Assembly (NCBI GenBank): GCA_009919265.1
Contig: RGCF01000003.1
Coordinates: forward strand, 21,081 to 85,080
Origin: Bacteroidota bacterium
GTDB lineage: Bacteria > Bacteroidota > Ignavibacteria > Kapaibacteriales > UBA961
DNA length: 64,000 bases
Direction of reading: 5' to 3'
A program made the translations under genes and the position numbers. Of this stretch, positions 1 through 9,698 are shown in pieces. How positions within the stretch are numbered: the stretch's first letter is position 1; every line of letters starts with the position of its first letter. The notes beneath the pieces were generated by a model. It worked only from the letters and a program-made list of their open reading frames with translations, did not search any database and had not been told where the DNA came from.

Positions 1-1252
1 CCAGAATATGCATGGATAATTGATCTACAATGTACTTTTGAATTGCTCTTTTTAAAGGTCTTGCGCCGTATTGCACATCATATCCTAATCGAACGATTGT
101 ATCGAAGGCGTCATCTGTTATGTTCAATGCGATATCATCAGCAGACAATTTTCTTTGTAGTGTTTGCAGTTGTAACACCGCAATTTTTCGGACATCTGAT
201 TGAGTTAGTGGTTTAAACAGTAAAATCTCATCGATACGGTTCAAAAATTCAGGTCTCATTCTTTGTTTCAACAAATTGACTATTCCGATTCTGGCTTCCA
301 TCAATATTCGTTCACGGTTTTCTTCTGTAATATCAGCAAGGGAATCTTGAAGAATTTCTGATCCAAGATTTGAAGTCATGATGATGATCGTATTTTTAAA
401 ATTGACTTCCCTGCCTTTACTATCTGTAAGCCTACCATCATCTAAAACCTGTAGCAAAATATTGAATACATCCGGATGAGCTTTTTCTATTTCATCAAGA
501 AGTACCACGGAATAAGGTCTTTGTCTTACTGCTTCAGTTAATTGACCTCCTTCATCATAACCAACATAGCCAGGAGGCGCACCTATGAGTCGTGATATGG
601 AATGTTTTTCCATATACTCGCTCATATCAATTCTAATCATTGCCGATTCATCATCAAACAAAAATTCTGCGAGTGCGCGAGCCATTTCTGTTTTACCTAT
701 ACCGGTTGTACCGAGGAATATAAAGGATCCAATTGGACGATTCGCATCTTGCAGACCAGCTCTCGAACGACGAATTGCATTGCTAATTGCTTTTACCGCA
801 TCGGATTGATTGATCACTCTCTGCTGTATTCTTTCTTCCATGGTAAGAAGTTTTGTTCTCTCAGTTTCAAGCATTCGTTGAACAGGAATTCCGGTCCATT
901 TTCCAACGATCTCAGCAATGTCGGAAGCATCAACTTCTTCTTTTAGCATTTTCCCGGTGGATTGGAGTTCAGCAAGATGTTGATTCTCAGATTCAACTTG
1001 TTGTTCCAATTGCATGATAGTTCCATATCTGATTTCAGCAACTTTTGCCAAATCACCTTTTCTTTCCAAATCAGCAGCTTTTGTCCTCAATTGTTCGATT
1101 TCCGCTTTCAATTCACGGATCCGAGATATACTGTCTTTTTCTGCTTTCCACCGTTGATGCAAAGCGACTTTCTTCTCTTTGAGATCTGCCAATTCCTTTT
1201 CAATCTCTTGTAAACGTTTTCGGGTTGCATTACCCGATAATTCGGCACTCAT
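1..1252 (-). CDS. clpB: ClpB-type AAA+ disaggregase, M-domain plus NBD2 only; 3' end runs off the window
   Basis: Manual reverse-strand translation gives MSAELSGNATRKRLQEIEKELADLKEKK...KWTGIPVQRML...GSFIFLGTTGIGKTEMARALAEFLFDDESAMIRIDMSEYMEKHSISRLIGAPPGYVGYDEGG..., open to base 1. ATG at 1252 is preceded by TAAGGAGTAAGCACC (in-frame stop overlapping a Shine-Dalgarno). Confidence 0.85.
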   Translation of the reverse strand, partial: MSAELSGNATRKRLQEIEKELADLKEKKVALHQRWKAEKDSISRIRELKAEIEQLRTKAADLERKGDLAKVAEIRYGTIMQLEQQVESENQHLAELQSTGKMLKEEVDASDIAEIVGKWTGIPVQRMLETERTKLLTMEERIQQRVINQSDAVKAISNAIRRSRAGLQDANRPIGSFIFLGTTGIGKTEMARALAEFLFDDESAMIRIDMSEYMEKHSISRLIGAPPGYVGYDEGGQLTEAVRQRPYSVVLLDEIEKAHPDVFNILLQVLDDGRLTDSKGREVNFKNTIIIMTSNLGSEILQDSLADITEENRERILMEARIGIVNLLKQRMRPEFLNRIDEILLFKPLTQSDVRKIAVLQLQTLQRKLSADDIALNITDDAFDTIVRLGYDVQYGARPLKRAIQKYIVDQLSMHIL

Positions 1253-1389
1253 GGTGCTTACTCCTTAAAAATGATGGGTATGCCTTGTTTTGGCATAGCT
1301 TTTTCTACAATGACCATAGTGACGAATATGGTATCGTTTTTGTCTATATTTGTACAGTTGATGTCCAATTTTTTGACAATGTTGTTCTT

Positions 1390-2076
1390 ATGGATCCCAT
1401 TTTACGACTATTCTTGATTATCATTGGCAGTTATCTCCTTGGATCTTTTCCTAGTGCCGTTATTGTAAGCAAATCTTTTTTTGGTTTAGACATTCGAAAA
1501 AAAGGAAGCGGCAATATGGGCAGTACAAATACAATGCGTGTATTGGGCTGGAAATGGGGATTGCTAGTTCAAATAATGGACATCTTAAAAGGAGTTTTGG
1601 CTGTTTCTCTTGTCAATTTGCTTTTTGATGGGCAAATGGCATTTACGAATCGCACGCCATTTGAGGATATCACGGTCATGAAGATGATTGCAGGAGTATT
1701 TGCCGTGATTGGTCATATTTGGTCAGTATTTGTCGGATTTAAGGGTGGCAAAGGAATTAATACAGGTGGAGGATTCCTTTTGGTTATGGCCCCAACCGAA
1801 GTAGGAATAGCAGTTGGATTATTTTTACTTGTCGTTATGTTATCAGGGTATATTTCATTGGGAGCAATGATTGCGGCAATTACCATTCCATTGACAATGT
1901 TTTTACGATATAATGTATTTAGTGTCGATATTCCAGGTTATCATATCATCATTTATTTTACAATAACAACTTCACTCATTGTGATTTATGCTCATCGTTC
2001 CAATATATTGAGGATACTTCATGGAAATGAGAGTAAGTTTAGCAATTTTCAACTTCTGAAGTTTGGAAAAAAGTAA
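1390..2076 (+). CDS. plsY: glycerol-3-phosphate acyltransferase PlsY
   Basis: MDPILRLFLIIIGSYLLGSFPSAVIVSK...KGSGNMGSTNTMRVLG...GFKGGKGINTGGG; PlsY motifs and multiple TM segments. Start chosen at the internal ATG at 1390. Confidence 0.9.
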   Translation: MDPILRLFLIIIGSYLLGSFPSAVIVSKSFFGLDIRKKGSGNMGSTNTMRVLGWKWGLLVQIMDILKGVLAVSLVNLLFDGQMAFTNRTPFEDITVMKMIAGVFAVIGHIWSVFVGFKGGKGINTGGGFLLVMAPTEVGIAVGLFLLVVMLSGYISLGAMIAAITIPLTMFLRYNVFSVDIPGYHIIIYFTITTSLIVIYAHRSNILRILHGNESKFSNFQLLKFGKK

Positions 2077-2079
2077 CAA

Positions 2080-2783
2080 GTGATGACGCTTGAGCATAGC
2101 ATAGGCATCATAGGTGCAGGTGGTTGGGGAACTGCATTGGCATATATTCTCGCGGAGAATGGTTATTCACCATTGCTATGGACAAAAGACAAATCCACAT
2201 CAGATGAGATAAATACTACTCATACCAATTCCGTTTTTCTTCCTCACATAATCCAGAACTTGCCCAGCTAGTTCAATCACTGTTCAATAATCAGTATTTC
2301 AGAGTGTATACTTCCACTGATACGATTGGTGCAGAAATCGGTGGATCCTTGAAAAATGTCATTGCTATAGCAGCAGGAATTATTGATGGATTAGGCATTG
2401 GCGACAATACAAAAGCAGCGCTTATTACAAGGGGACTTGAAGAAATTGCTCGATTAGGCATAGCCATGGGTGCAAATCCTCGGACTTTTGCCGGACTTTC
2501 AGGTCTTGGTGATTTGTATGTTACTTGCTCAAGCAGACATAGTAGAAATAGATATGTAGGCGAACAAATTGCAAAGGGCAAACATCTTTCTGAAATATTG
2601 AAAGAGATGACAATGATTGCCGAAGGAGTAACCACTGCAGAATCTGCATGGGAGTTAAGTAGGAAATATCAAGTTGACATGCCGATAGTGGAACAAATGT
2701 ATTTGATTTTATTCCATCAGAAAGACCCATCTCAAGCTATCACTGATTTGATGATTCGCGCCAGCAAAGCCGAAAATCATTAA
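2080..2783 (+). pseudogene. gpsA: NAD(P)H-dependent glycerol-3-phosphate dehydrogenase, internally deleted and frameshifted
   Basis: N-terminal Rossmann IGIIGAGGWGTALAYILAENGY...NSVFLPHI in one frame; from ~2250 another frame reads NPELAQLVQSLFNNQYFRVYTSTDTIGAEIGGSLKNVIAIAAGI...GLGDLYVTCSSRHSRNRYVG to 2783. About 100 aa of the middle is missing. Confidence 0.8.
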
Positions 2784-2805
2784 TGAAGTATTAACAACAA
2801 TCATC

Positions 2806-4026
2806 ATGAACACCTCTTCTGAAGAAAAAGCATATTCATCGATTTTAAACGATTCCGGGAAAAAACATTCTTCGGTTTTGTTTCATGCTTTTCTATTCAT
2901 TCTAACTTGTGCATCTACAATGATGGCAGGGTCTGCATGGGCAGGAAAAAATCCCGTTGAAGTCACCAACTGGATCTATGGTTGGACTTATGCATCATTG
3001 TTGATGCTCTTTCTCCTAACACATGAGTTTGGTCATTATATAGCAGCCATGTATCACGGGGTTGATGCAAGCTTACCTTATTTCATTCCATTGCCCATCC
3101 CCTATGTTTCAATGTTCGGAACATTTGGTGCATATATCAAGACAAGAGGTCTTATTCCAAATAGAAAAGCATTGTTTGATATCGGCGCAAGTGGTCCACT
3201 CGCAGGATTCGTTGTATGCTTGGCAATTTTCATCTATGGTCTGACACATTTACCAGGCATTGATTTTCTTTATGGCATTCATCCTGAATATAAAGATATG
3301 GGTATCATGTATCCAGAATGGGGAATGTATTTTGGAGATATGGTTTTATATCGCGGATTAGTCGCTGTCTTTGTTGAACCCGGAACATATATTCCTCCAT
3401 TGAATGAGCTATATCATTATCCATTTCTATGTGTCGGTTGGTTTGGCATGTTTGTGACTTCACTCAATCTATTGCCAATTGGACAATTGGATGGTGGGCA
3501 TATTTCATATGCAATGTTCGGAGAAAAGCAATCTATGATTGCTAGAATTGTTTGGTATGGCATGATTCTCCTTGGTTTAGGATCATTTCTTGGTTGGTTT
3601 TATGAACAAATAGTGGTTGAATCCCCAAATGATATATACACGATGTTGCAAACAATGTTTCTTCCGCTTCTACTTTGGTTGAAAGTACATGCACCATGGG
3701 TATATGGCGGTTGGAGTGGATGGTTATTCTGGGCATTCTTCACAAGATTTTTTATCAAATTGGAACATCCCCCGGTTGAAGGAGAACCAATTGGATTCAT
3801 AAGACAATTTCTTGGCTGGGTTGCATTCATCATCTTTCTATGTACTTTTGCTTTTAATGGTATATATGAGATTCCAAGAATAGAGCCCGTGCAATTTAAA
3901 TTGCAAGAGGATACTACTTCTGCACCAAAAAAATATTTGGAGTTGAGATCACCTCATGACATCAAAACAACATACAATCATAGCATTTCTACTGATTTCT
4001 TCACTTCTGAGTTTCTTCCGCATTGA
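2806..4026 (+). CDS. site-2 protease family (M50) membrane metallopeptidase
   Basis: HEFGH zinc motif, LLPIGQLDGGH second motif, multiple TM segments. Confidence 0.85.
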   Translation: MNTSSEEKAYSSILNDSGKKHSSVLFHAFLFILTCASTMMAGSAWAGKNPVEVTNWIYGWTYASLLMLFLLTHEFGHYIAAMYHGVDASLPYFIPLPIPYVSMFGTFGAYIKTRGLIPNRKALFDIGASGPLAGFVVCLAIFIYGLTHLPGIDFLYGIHPEYKDMGIMYPEWGMYFGDMVLYRGLVAVFVEPGTYIPPLNELYHYPFLCVGWFGMFVTSLNLLPIGQLDGGHISYAMFGEKQSMIARIVWYGMILLGLGSFLGWFYEQIVVESPNDIYTMLQTMFLPLLLWLKVHAPWVYGGWSGWLFWAFFTRFFIKLEHPPVEGEPIGFIRQFLGWVAFIIFLCTFAFNGIYEIPRIEPVQFKLQEDTTSAPKKYLELRSPHDIKTTYNHSISTDFFTSEFLPH

Positions 4027-5323
4027 CATTCCTGGAATGACAAAAGCAGAAGAGCAATTTTCACTTCATTGGGGCATACTTTCCATTTTCGGAACTACAC
4101 CACTCAATGCAGATTCATGGGGCGCATTTGCAGATCAAGCTCCATACTTATCACTCGGAGAAACTCCATTTGTCAATCCACCATTGCCAATGTGGGGGAT
4201 GGTTGCTTGGACAAAAATCATGGGGGAAACACTTCCCATTACACGATTTCTGTCTTGCATTTTGGCGATGATCTCACTTATATCAATGTACTTTATCTCA
4301 AAATTTATTGGTAAAGCACAACATGCAATGTTTGCATCTGGTTTTCTTGCGGGTTCTCTATTATGGAATGATAGTGCAAGACAAGCAAGCCCGGAGATTT
4401 GGGGAATAACTTTTTTTCTTATTTCTATGGCCCTTATTCTCTGGCTTATTCGATATAATGGAAATGGAATTATAAAACCAATATTCATCTCTACAGTATT
4501 AATCGGTTCAATTGCATCTGTGATGCTCTCTTCATTTATAGCCATTCTCATGTTTGTAATTCTAGCATTACTTCTTCTTGTCATGAAGAAACCAAGCAAG
4601 ATGCAAAACATCTTTCTCATTTCATCTTTGATATTGGGTATAGGTTTAGGATATATATGGTTTATAAGAATGGATCTTCCATTTTTTTCTCAAATAATAG
4701 ACTCGCTCAAACATGCTCAGTATATTCCTAGTTCAATTGACATTCAAACAATATTGATAGACTGTTCTCTATTGCCATTTTTTGCTGTAGGAGTCTACTC
4801 AGGTTTACAATCATTGATTCAGAAAAAACAACGTATAACATTTATGATCAGCATGTCGTGGTTCATATTGGCCTATGTGATTACAGGTTTTTCCTTTGTA
4901 GTTCTCCCCTCTTTTATATTGATTGCTTTATATGGCTTGAATAATATGGAAGAATTGATTCAATCAATCAAAGTGAAATGGATATGCATTTCACTTTCAT
5001 TTCTGATTGCTGCATGTGGGATTGCTCCTCGTCTTTTAGATGGACTTTTACAACTAATCCTTCATCAACAAATCTCGATCTATGGTATCATTCCATCCAT
5101 GGCAATACTCTTTATTCTTGCTTCAGTACTTCTATTGAATGCTGAAAAACTTCGTTTGCTTTTCTATACTGCGATGTCACGAATCTTTATAACACTTGTT
5201 GTTGCTGCTATGATTAAAGTTGCTTTTGCAAACTTTTTGGGAAAAACAAGAAGATCACCCGATGCGCTTGCAGTGGAAAAAGGTAAGAATACACTTTCTT
5301 ATATATGGAATCAAACTACATGA
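3956..5323 (+). CDS. ArnT/PMT-like (GT39-type) membrane glycosyltransferase
   Basis: TM1 followed by a GT39-like extracellular loop ([20 protein letters not shown]), then many TM helices; overlaps the upstream M50 gene by 71 bp. Confidence 0.6.
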   Translation: MTSKQHTIIAFLLISSLLSFFRIDIPGMTKAEEQFSLHWGILSIFGTTPLNADSWGAFADQAPYLSLGETPFVNPPLPMWGMVAWTKIMGETLPITRFLSCILAMISLISMYFISKFIGKAQHAMFASGFLAGSLLWNDSARQASPEIWGITFFLISMALILWLIRYNGNGIIKPIFISTVLIGSIASVMLSSFIAILMFVILALLLLVMKKPSKMQNIFLISSLILGIGLGYIWFIRMDLPFFSQIIDSLKHAQYIPSSIDIQTILIDCSLLPFFAVGVYSGLQSLIQKKQRITFMISMSWFILAYVITGFSFVVLPSFILIALYGLNNMEELIQSIKVKWICISLSFLIAACGIAPRLLDGLLQLILHQQISIYGIIPSMAILFILASVLLLNAEKLRLLFYTAMSRIFITLVVAAMIKVAFANFLGKTRRSPDALAVEKGKNTLSYIWNQTT

Positions 5324-5679
5324 CACAAGAATTACATATCCAGACATTTAAAGAGTTAGTATTTGATTTTGAACAGAATAAGGAATGGAACTATGCTTCC
5401 AATATTCCTTGCATCATAGACTTCTGGGCACCATGGTGTGGTCCATGCAGAATGGTAGCACCTATCTATGAAGAGCTTTCAAAACTGTATGAAGGCAAAG
5501 TTCATTTTTATAAAGTGAATACTGATGAAGAACAGGAATTGTCCGCCATGTTTGGCATTAGAAGTATCCCTTCATTTTTGTTCATACCTGTTGGTGAAAA
5601 CCCCAAAATGGCACCGGGTGCCTTGACAAGAGAAATCTTTATCGAGGCAATTGAAAAAGAATTGCATGTCTCATTGTAA
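5320..5679 (+). CDS. trxA: thioredoxin
   Basis: [22 protein letters not shown]...[11 protein letters not shown]; start ATG overlaps the previous stop (ATGA). Confidence 0.9.
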   Translation: MTQELHIQTFKELVFDFEQNKEWNYASNIPCIIDFWAPWCGPCRMVAPIYEELSKLYEGKVHFYKVNTDEEQELSAMFGIRSIPSFLFIPVGENPKMAPGALTREIFIEAIEKELHVSL

Positions 5680-5689
5680 TAAGTGAATT

Positions 5690-6469
5690 GTGGAATTATT
5701 CATTGCAATTACTGCCTCAGCAATCATAGGTATGGCTATCGGCTTATTGGGTGCCGGTGGTTCTATACTGATCATGCCTATACTTGTCTATGTACTTGGA
5801 ATGACTCCTTCCACTGCCATTCCATATTCATTGGGTATAGTAGGAATCACTTCCCTTGTTTCCTCCATACGATATGCCAAGCATCTGTCAATTAATGTGT
5901 ACCTCCTGGCTCTCTTTGGCATTCCGGCATTTTGCATGACATTCTTCATGCGTGCTTTTATCATTCCAAGCATACCACATTTAATTCATATTGCAGAATA
6001 TTCTTATTCTATTGATTCAATCTCAATGATACTACTTGCATTGTTAATGGCTTATGCGTCAAAGAGAATGATCACAAAGGATAGCGAACAACATGTCCAC
6101 ATTGTTTCGCCAATAGTGTTAAGTTTATTCGGAATTGTCATTGGGATAATAACCGGGTTAACAGGCATTGGTGGAGGATTCTTGATTGTGCCAATAATGA
6201 TATTATTTGGCGGAATGAATATGAGGGAAGCGACATTTACTTCGATGGTGCTTATTGCTTGTACTACACTTCCTTCATTTGTCTTTGAACTTTTTGTTCA
6301 GAAGTATTTTCATATTGACATATTTTTCTTTCTTCTACTCGGCTCACTTATAGGTAGCTTTTGGGGAGTGTACATTTCTCATCGCATACATCAATCAACG
6401 GTAAGAAAGATCTTTGGCATTGTGATAGCCGTATTGTCCTTCTTTATCATCATAAAAGAAATCGCATAA
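5690..6469 (+). CDS. TauE/SafE-family (DUF81) membrane transporter
   Basis: GLLGAGGSILIMPILVYVLGM and repeated GLTGIGGGFLIVPIMI motif, ~8 TM; GTG start. Confidence 0.85.
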   Translation: MELFIAITASAIIGMAIGLLGAGGSILIMPILVYVLGMTPSTAIPYSLGIVGITSLVSSIRYAKHLSINVYLLALFGIPAFCMTFFMRAFIIPSIPHLIHIAEYSYSIDSISMILLALLMAYASKRMITKDSEQHVHIVSPIVLSLFGIVIGIITGLTGIGGGFLIVPIMILFGGMNMREATFTSMVLIACTTLPSFVFELFVQKYFHIDIFFFLLLGSLIGSFWGVYISHRIHQSTVRKIFGIVIAVLSFFIIIKEIA

Positions 6470-6471
6470 AA

Positions 6472-6501
6472 AAAGCCCCGACTCTTATGAATCGGGGCTT
6501 T
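6472..6501. terminator. bidirectional intrinsic terminator
   Basis: AAAGCCCCGA-CTCTTATGAA-TCGGGGCTTT between convergent genes. Confidence 0.85.
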
Positions 6502-6518
6502 ATTATGCTATGAATGAT

Positions 6519-9398
6519 TTATCTAACGATACTGAATGGTAGAGATACCGTTGCACCGCTTTGAGAGCGAAGAGTAACAGTGTATCTTCCAGCAGCAAAT
6601 GAAGATGCAGGCAATTGAAATGCATGTGCACCAGGATCGAATGAACGATTCTTTGCTGTATAGATCAATTCACCATTCATTGATGTGACAGAAATTGTCA
6701 TAACCGTTGGTTCTGCAATCACAAAGGATACAGCAGCATCATTTGCAGTTGGATTTGGCATGATTTGAACTGAACTTGTTAGTATCATGTCTTCTTTCAC
6801 ACCTGAAATAGCGAGCTTCTCACCAGTCAAGTTCACAGTATATGTTCCTGTTTTACCAGATGATGTAATGAGGGTATTTAATGTCAATACAGCTTTATGG
6901 ACACCATCTTTTGTTGGAGCAAATGTTACTTTAGTTTGGAAAGGCTGACCTTTGGGATATGTACCTTGTGTTACAGATAAAGAAAATGCATCTTTACCTG
7001 ATCCTGATAGAACTGCTCCGGTTACTTTAATTTCACCATCAATATTATTGGTGAGTTTCAGTGTTTTTTCTGTTGTTGCTGAAACTTGTCCAAAATCCAA
7101 ATCAGTAATACCTGTGAGTGCCGGAGGATCAGGAAGGGCTTCTATACCTTCGCCAACGAGATCTATACCGGTAGTTGAATTATCAACGCCACCATCATTT
7201 GATGTAAAGTCAAGAGAAGCTAGATATGACTTAACTGCTGTTGGAGTGAATTCAAGGTTAATAACTTTCTTTTCACCTGGCTTTAGTGTAAATGGTAAAA
7301 CTGGTTTATCAATGATTTTGAATGCAGCTGCACTTGAACCACTGATACCCATTGCTGAAACATTCAAATCACCGTCACCGGTATTGCTAACTTCGGTAGT
7401 CAATTGTTTTTTCTGACCAAGCTCCAATGAACCAAATTTCACTTCTGTATTCAAAGCCAAGATAGGCTTCTTAGCAACTACGAAAATATCACCGGCAAGC
7501 CATTCAAGTGAATTTTGCATGAATGTTTCACGAGTGATTGAATTGTCATGAGCTTCCATTGGATGAGACGAGAACACAAGCTTACCGCCTTCAGGAGAAG
7601 TGTAGCGAACAGCAACAACATTTGCATTTGTATTATCAGAATACAATACAGGAACGCAAGGTGAACCGCTAGCCAATTTGAAGATGTCGGTAAAGAATGT
7701 ATGATTTGTCCAAACTGAATTCGCAATACCATTGAATTGATCGCCAATTGAATCATTGTCAAATCCTTTTACACCATACTGTTTCAATGTGACTGTATTG
7801 CCACTTTGAGTATACCGTTGCTCTGTTTTGACAAGTTGAATTTTGAGAGTATTGTTAAAGAAATTGATGACATCTTGATTTTTTCCTGCAGCAGTTGTTG
7901 TGGTTTTGTCAAAAGCCCACCACAAAGCTTGAGGAGCTGATAGATATACACGCTTTCCTTGAGACAAGAGCGATGTCACAGTTTTTGCCAATGGCATTGC
8001 ATCGGTTGTTGTACCAATGGGTAAGCTTCCGTAAATCTGACCATTCAACAATCCACCACCAAACACACTATATACATACACTTGGAATTGATCTTTATAT
8101 GCATCAATCAATGTCGCATTATTTGGTAGCTTGATGAAACCTCTTCCAAATCTTTCACTGGCTTTGATTGCATCCTTATATAAATCATTATACTGGTTTG
8201 TATTGTATTCATAAATGACTGCTGCTTTAGCAATATCAGGTAATGCATACACACTAGTACTTGAAATTTTTGGATTTGTATTTTCTACAGGTTGCGGTGT
8301 TGCTTCAATAACAACAGATGCAAGTTCAGCTTCTTGAATTGCAGCAGGAGCATTAATTGTAACTGTAACATCTGCTGATGCACCTTTTGCAAGTTGAACA
8401 GTTGCAGGCTCAATGCTTGCAGTCCAATCTACTGGCAAAGATGATTTTGCATCATTGACTGCAAGATCAAATGTCAAATCGAAATTATTGTCATTTGTAA
8501 CTTTGATTACTTGTGTTTTCTTACCACCTGAAGCAACTTTCAAATATGGTGATTCAGCTTGATCAAGGGTTGCTCGTGTTGAGCGAATGAGCAATGATTC
8601 TTCAACAGCTTGAAGAATCTCTCTTGCACCAACATCACCAGAATACTTTTGAACAAGTCCAACCAATGACATGCGCTCTGGTTTCCATGCGGCATTCACT
8701 GTGAATGAATAATTCTTGGTATATACTGATCCGGCTTTTGGATTATCAGGAATCACACCAGTTGCACCCCATGTGCCATCTGCATAAAAACGGCCAACAT
8801 GGCGATGAGCATAGTTTTTAACCGGATTTCCTCTTTGATAGAATGGGTGACCTGCTTGTGTATTAAATGCATTTACTTGATCAAATTGTGAACCAGATCC
8901 AACAACGCTATCTTCAATAACGACAACATTGACTCTAACGGAACCGGTGATATCACGATTGACTTTAGCTTCCAATTGACATGTCACTCTGCGGGTGCCA
9001 CTATTAAATGACACATTTTTCAAGTTAACTTCAACAGCAGCATCCTGACTAATGATGCCAGGAATATATCCCGCCCATGTTTGTGGTCCTACGCCATTAT
9101 AAATGCGATTCACGGAACCACTTGGAACACCATTGATATAAGGTTGGAAATCACCTTGATTACTCATGGACATACCATCATTTTGATGAACGGCAACCAT
9201 GATCACTTCTTCTTCGGTGTACTGCTTACCTAATTCTTCAAAGGCTACAGCACCATTGGGACAATATTGACACCATGCACCGGTGTACTCTTCGATATAA
9301 ACGCGTCTTTTTGACTGCGCATTTGAGACTTGCGCAATGAGGCATATACCTAAAACCAGGAATAATGCCTTGCGCAAAAAAGAGTGAATATTACTCAT
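6519..9398 (-). CDS. secreted Omp28-like protein with thioredoxin-fold N-terminus, Ig/ASH-like repeats and T9SS C-terminal sorting domain
   Basis: Signal peptide; YIEEYTGAWCQYCPNGAV; repeated choice-of-anchor-type domains (LALNTEVKFGSLELGQKKQLTTEVSNTGDGDLNVS); C-terminus GRYTVTLRSQSGATVSLPFSIVR. Confidence 0.8.
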   Translation of the reverse strand: MSNIHSFLRKALFLVLGICLIAQVSNAQSKRRVYIEEYTGAWCQYCPNGAVAFEELGKQYTEEEVIMVAVHQNDGMSMSNQGDFQPYINGVPSGSVNRIYNGVGPQTWAGYIPGIISQDAAVEVNLKNVSFNSGTRRVTCQLEAKVNRDITGSVRVNVVVIEDSVVGSGSQFDQVNAFNTQAGHPFYQRGNPVKNYAHRHVGRFYADGTWGATGVIPDNPKAGSVYTKNYSFTVNAAWKPERMSLVGLVQKYSGDVGAREILQAVEESLLIRSTRATLDQAESPYLKVASGGKKTQVIKVTNDNNFDLTFDLAVNDAKSSLPVDWTASIEPATVQLAKGASADVTVTINAPAAIQEAELASVVIEATPQPVENTNPKISSTSVYALPDIAKAAVIYEYNTNQYNDLYKDAIKASERFGRGFIKLPNNATLIDAYKDQFQVYVYSVFGGGLLNGQIYGSLPIGTTTDAMPLAKTVTSLLSQGKRVYLSAPQALWWAFDKTTTTAAGKNQDVINFFNNTLKIQLVKTEQRYTQSGNTVTLKQYGVKGFDNDSIGDQFNGIANSVWTNHTFFTDIFKLASGSPCVPVLYSDNTNANVVAVRYTSPEGGKLVFSSHPMEAHDNSITRETFMQNSLEWLAGDIFVVAKKPILALNTEVKFGSLELGQKKQLTTEVSNTGDGDLNVSAMGISGSSAAAFKIIDKPVLPFTLKPGEKKVINLEFTPTAVKSYLASLDFTSNDGGVDNSTTGIDLVGEGIEALPDPPALTGITDLDFGQVSATTEKTLKLTNNIDGEIKVTGAVLSGSGKDAFSLSVTQGTYPKGQPFQTKVTFAPTKDGVHKAVLTLNTLITSSGKTGTYTVNLTGEKLAISGVKEDMILTSSVQIMPNPTANDAAVSFVIAEPTVMTISVTSMNGELIYTAKNRSFDPGAHAFQLPASSFAAGRYTVTLRSQSGATVSLPFSIVR

Positions 9399-9698
9399 AA
9401 CTAAACTCCATGTATGAATTGTGGTTTATGATCAAAAAGTTCATTCCCCCAAGTCCTCACAAATTACAAGGGAATATCGGACTGAACAAAGAAAAAAATG
9501 GCATTTTGGAAGAGTTTTTCAGGGGGTAAATAGTACTACATTTATGCCCGCTTCAATGAATGATACAGCACAATCAACTTTTCCCCATTTTATGCACATT
9601 TTTGCCAATCAATTCCTCTTAACAAAGCCCCATTTCTGCTTGATTTTTCCTATTTTTGCCAAACTTTCCTACTCTTACAACACATTTGCTCTAAAACC

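Noticed and set aside
585-1213. Plus-strand ORFs of 74-114 aa over the left edge
   Set aside because: They lie antisense to the well-conserved ClpB M-domain/NBD2 coding frame
2806-4026. Idea that the window contains a defence or mobile-element island
   Set aside because: No integrases, transposases, restriction/CRISPR genes, direct-repeat boundaries or tRNA-flanked insertions are visible anywhere in the 64 kb
4135-4620. 161-aa minus-strand ORF
   Set aside because: Antisense to the GT39-like membrane protein, which has the coherent TM pattern
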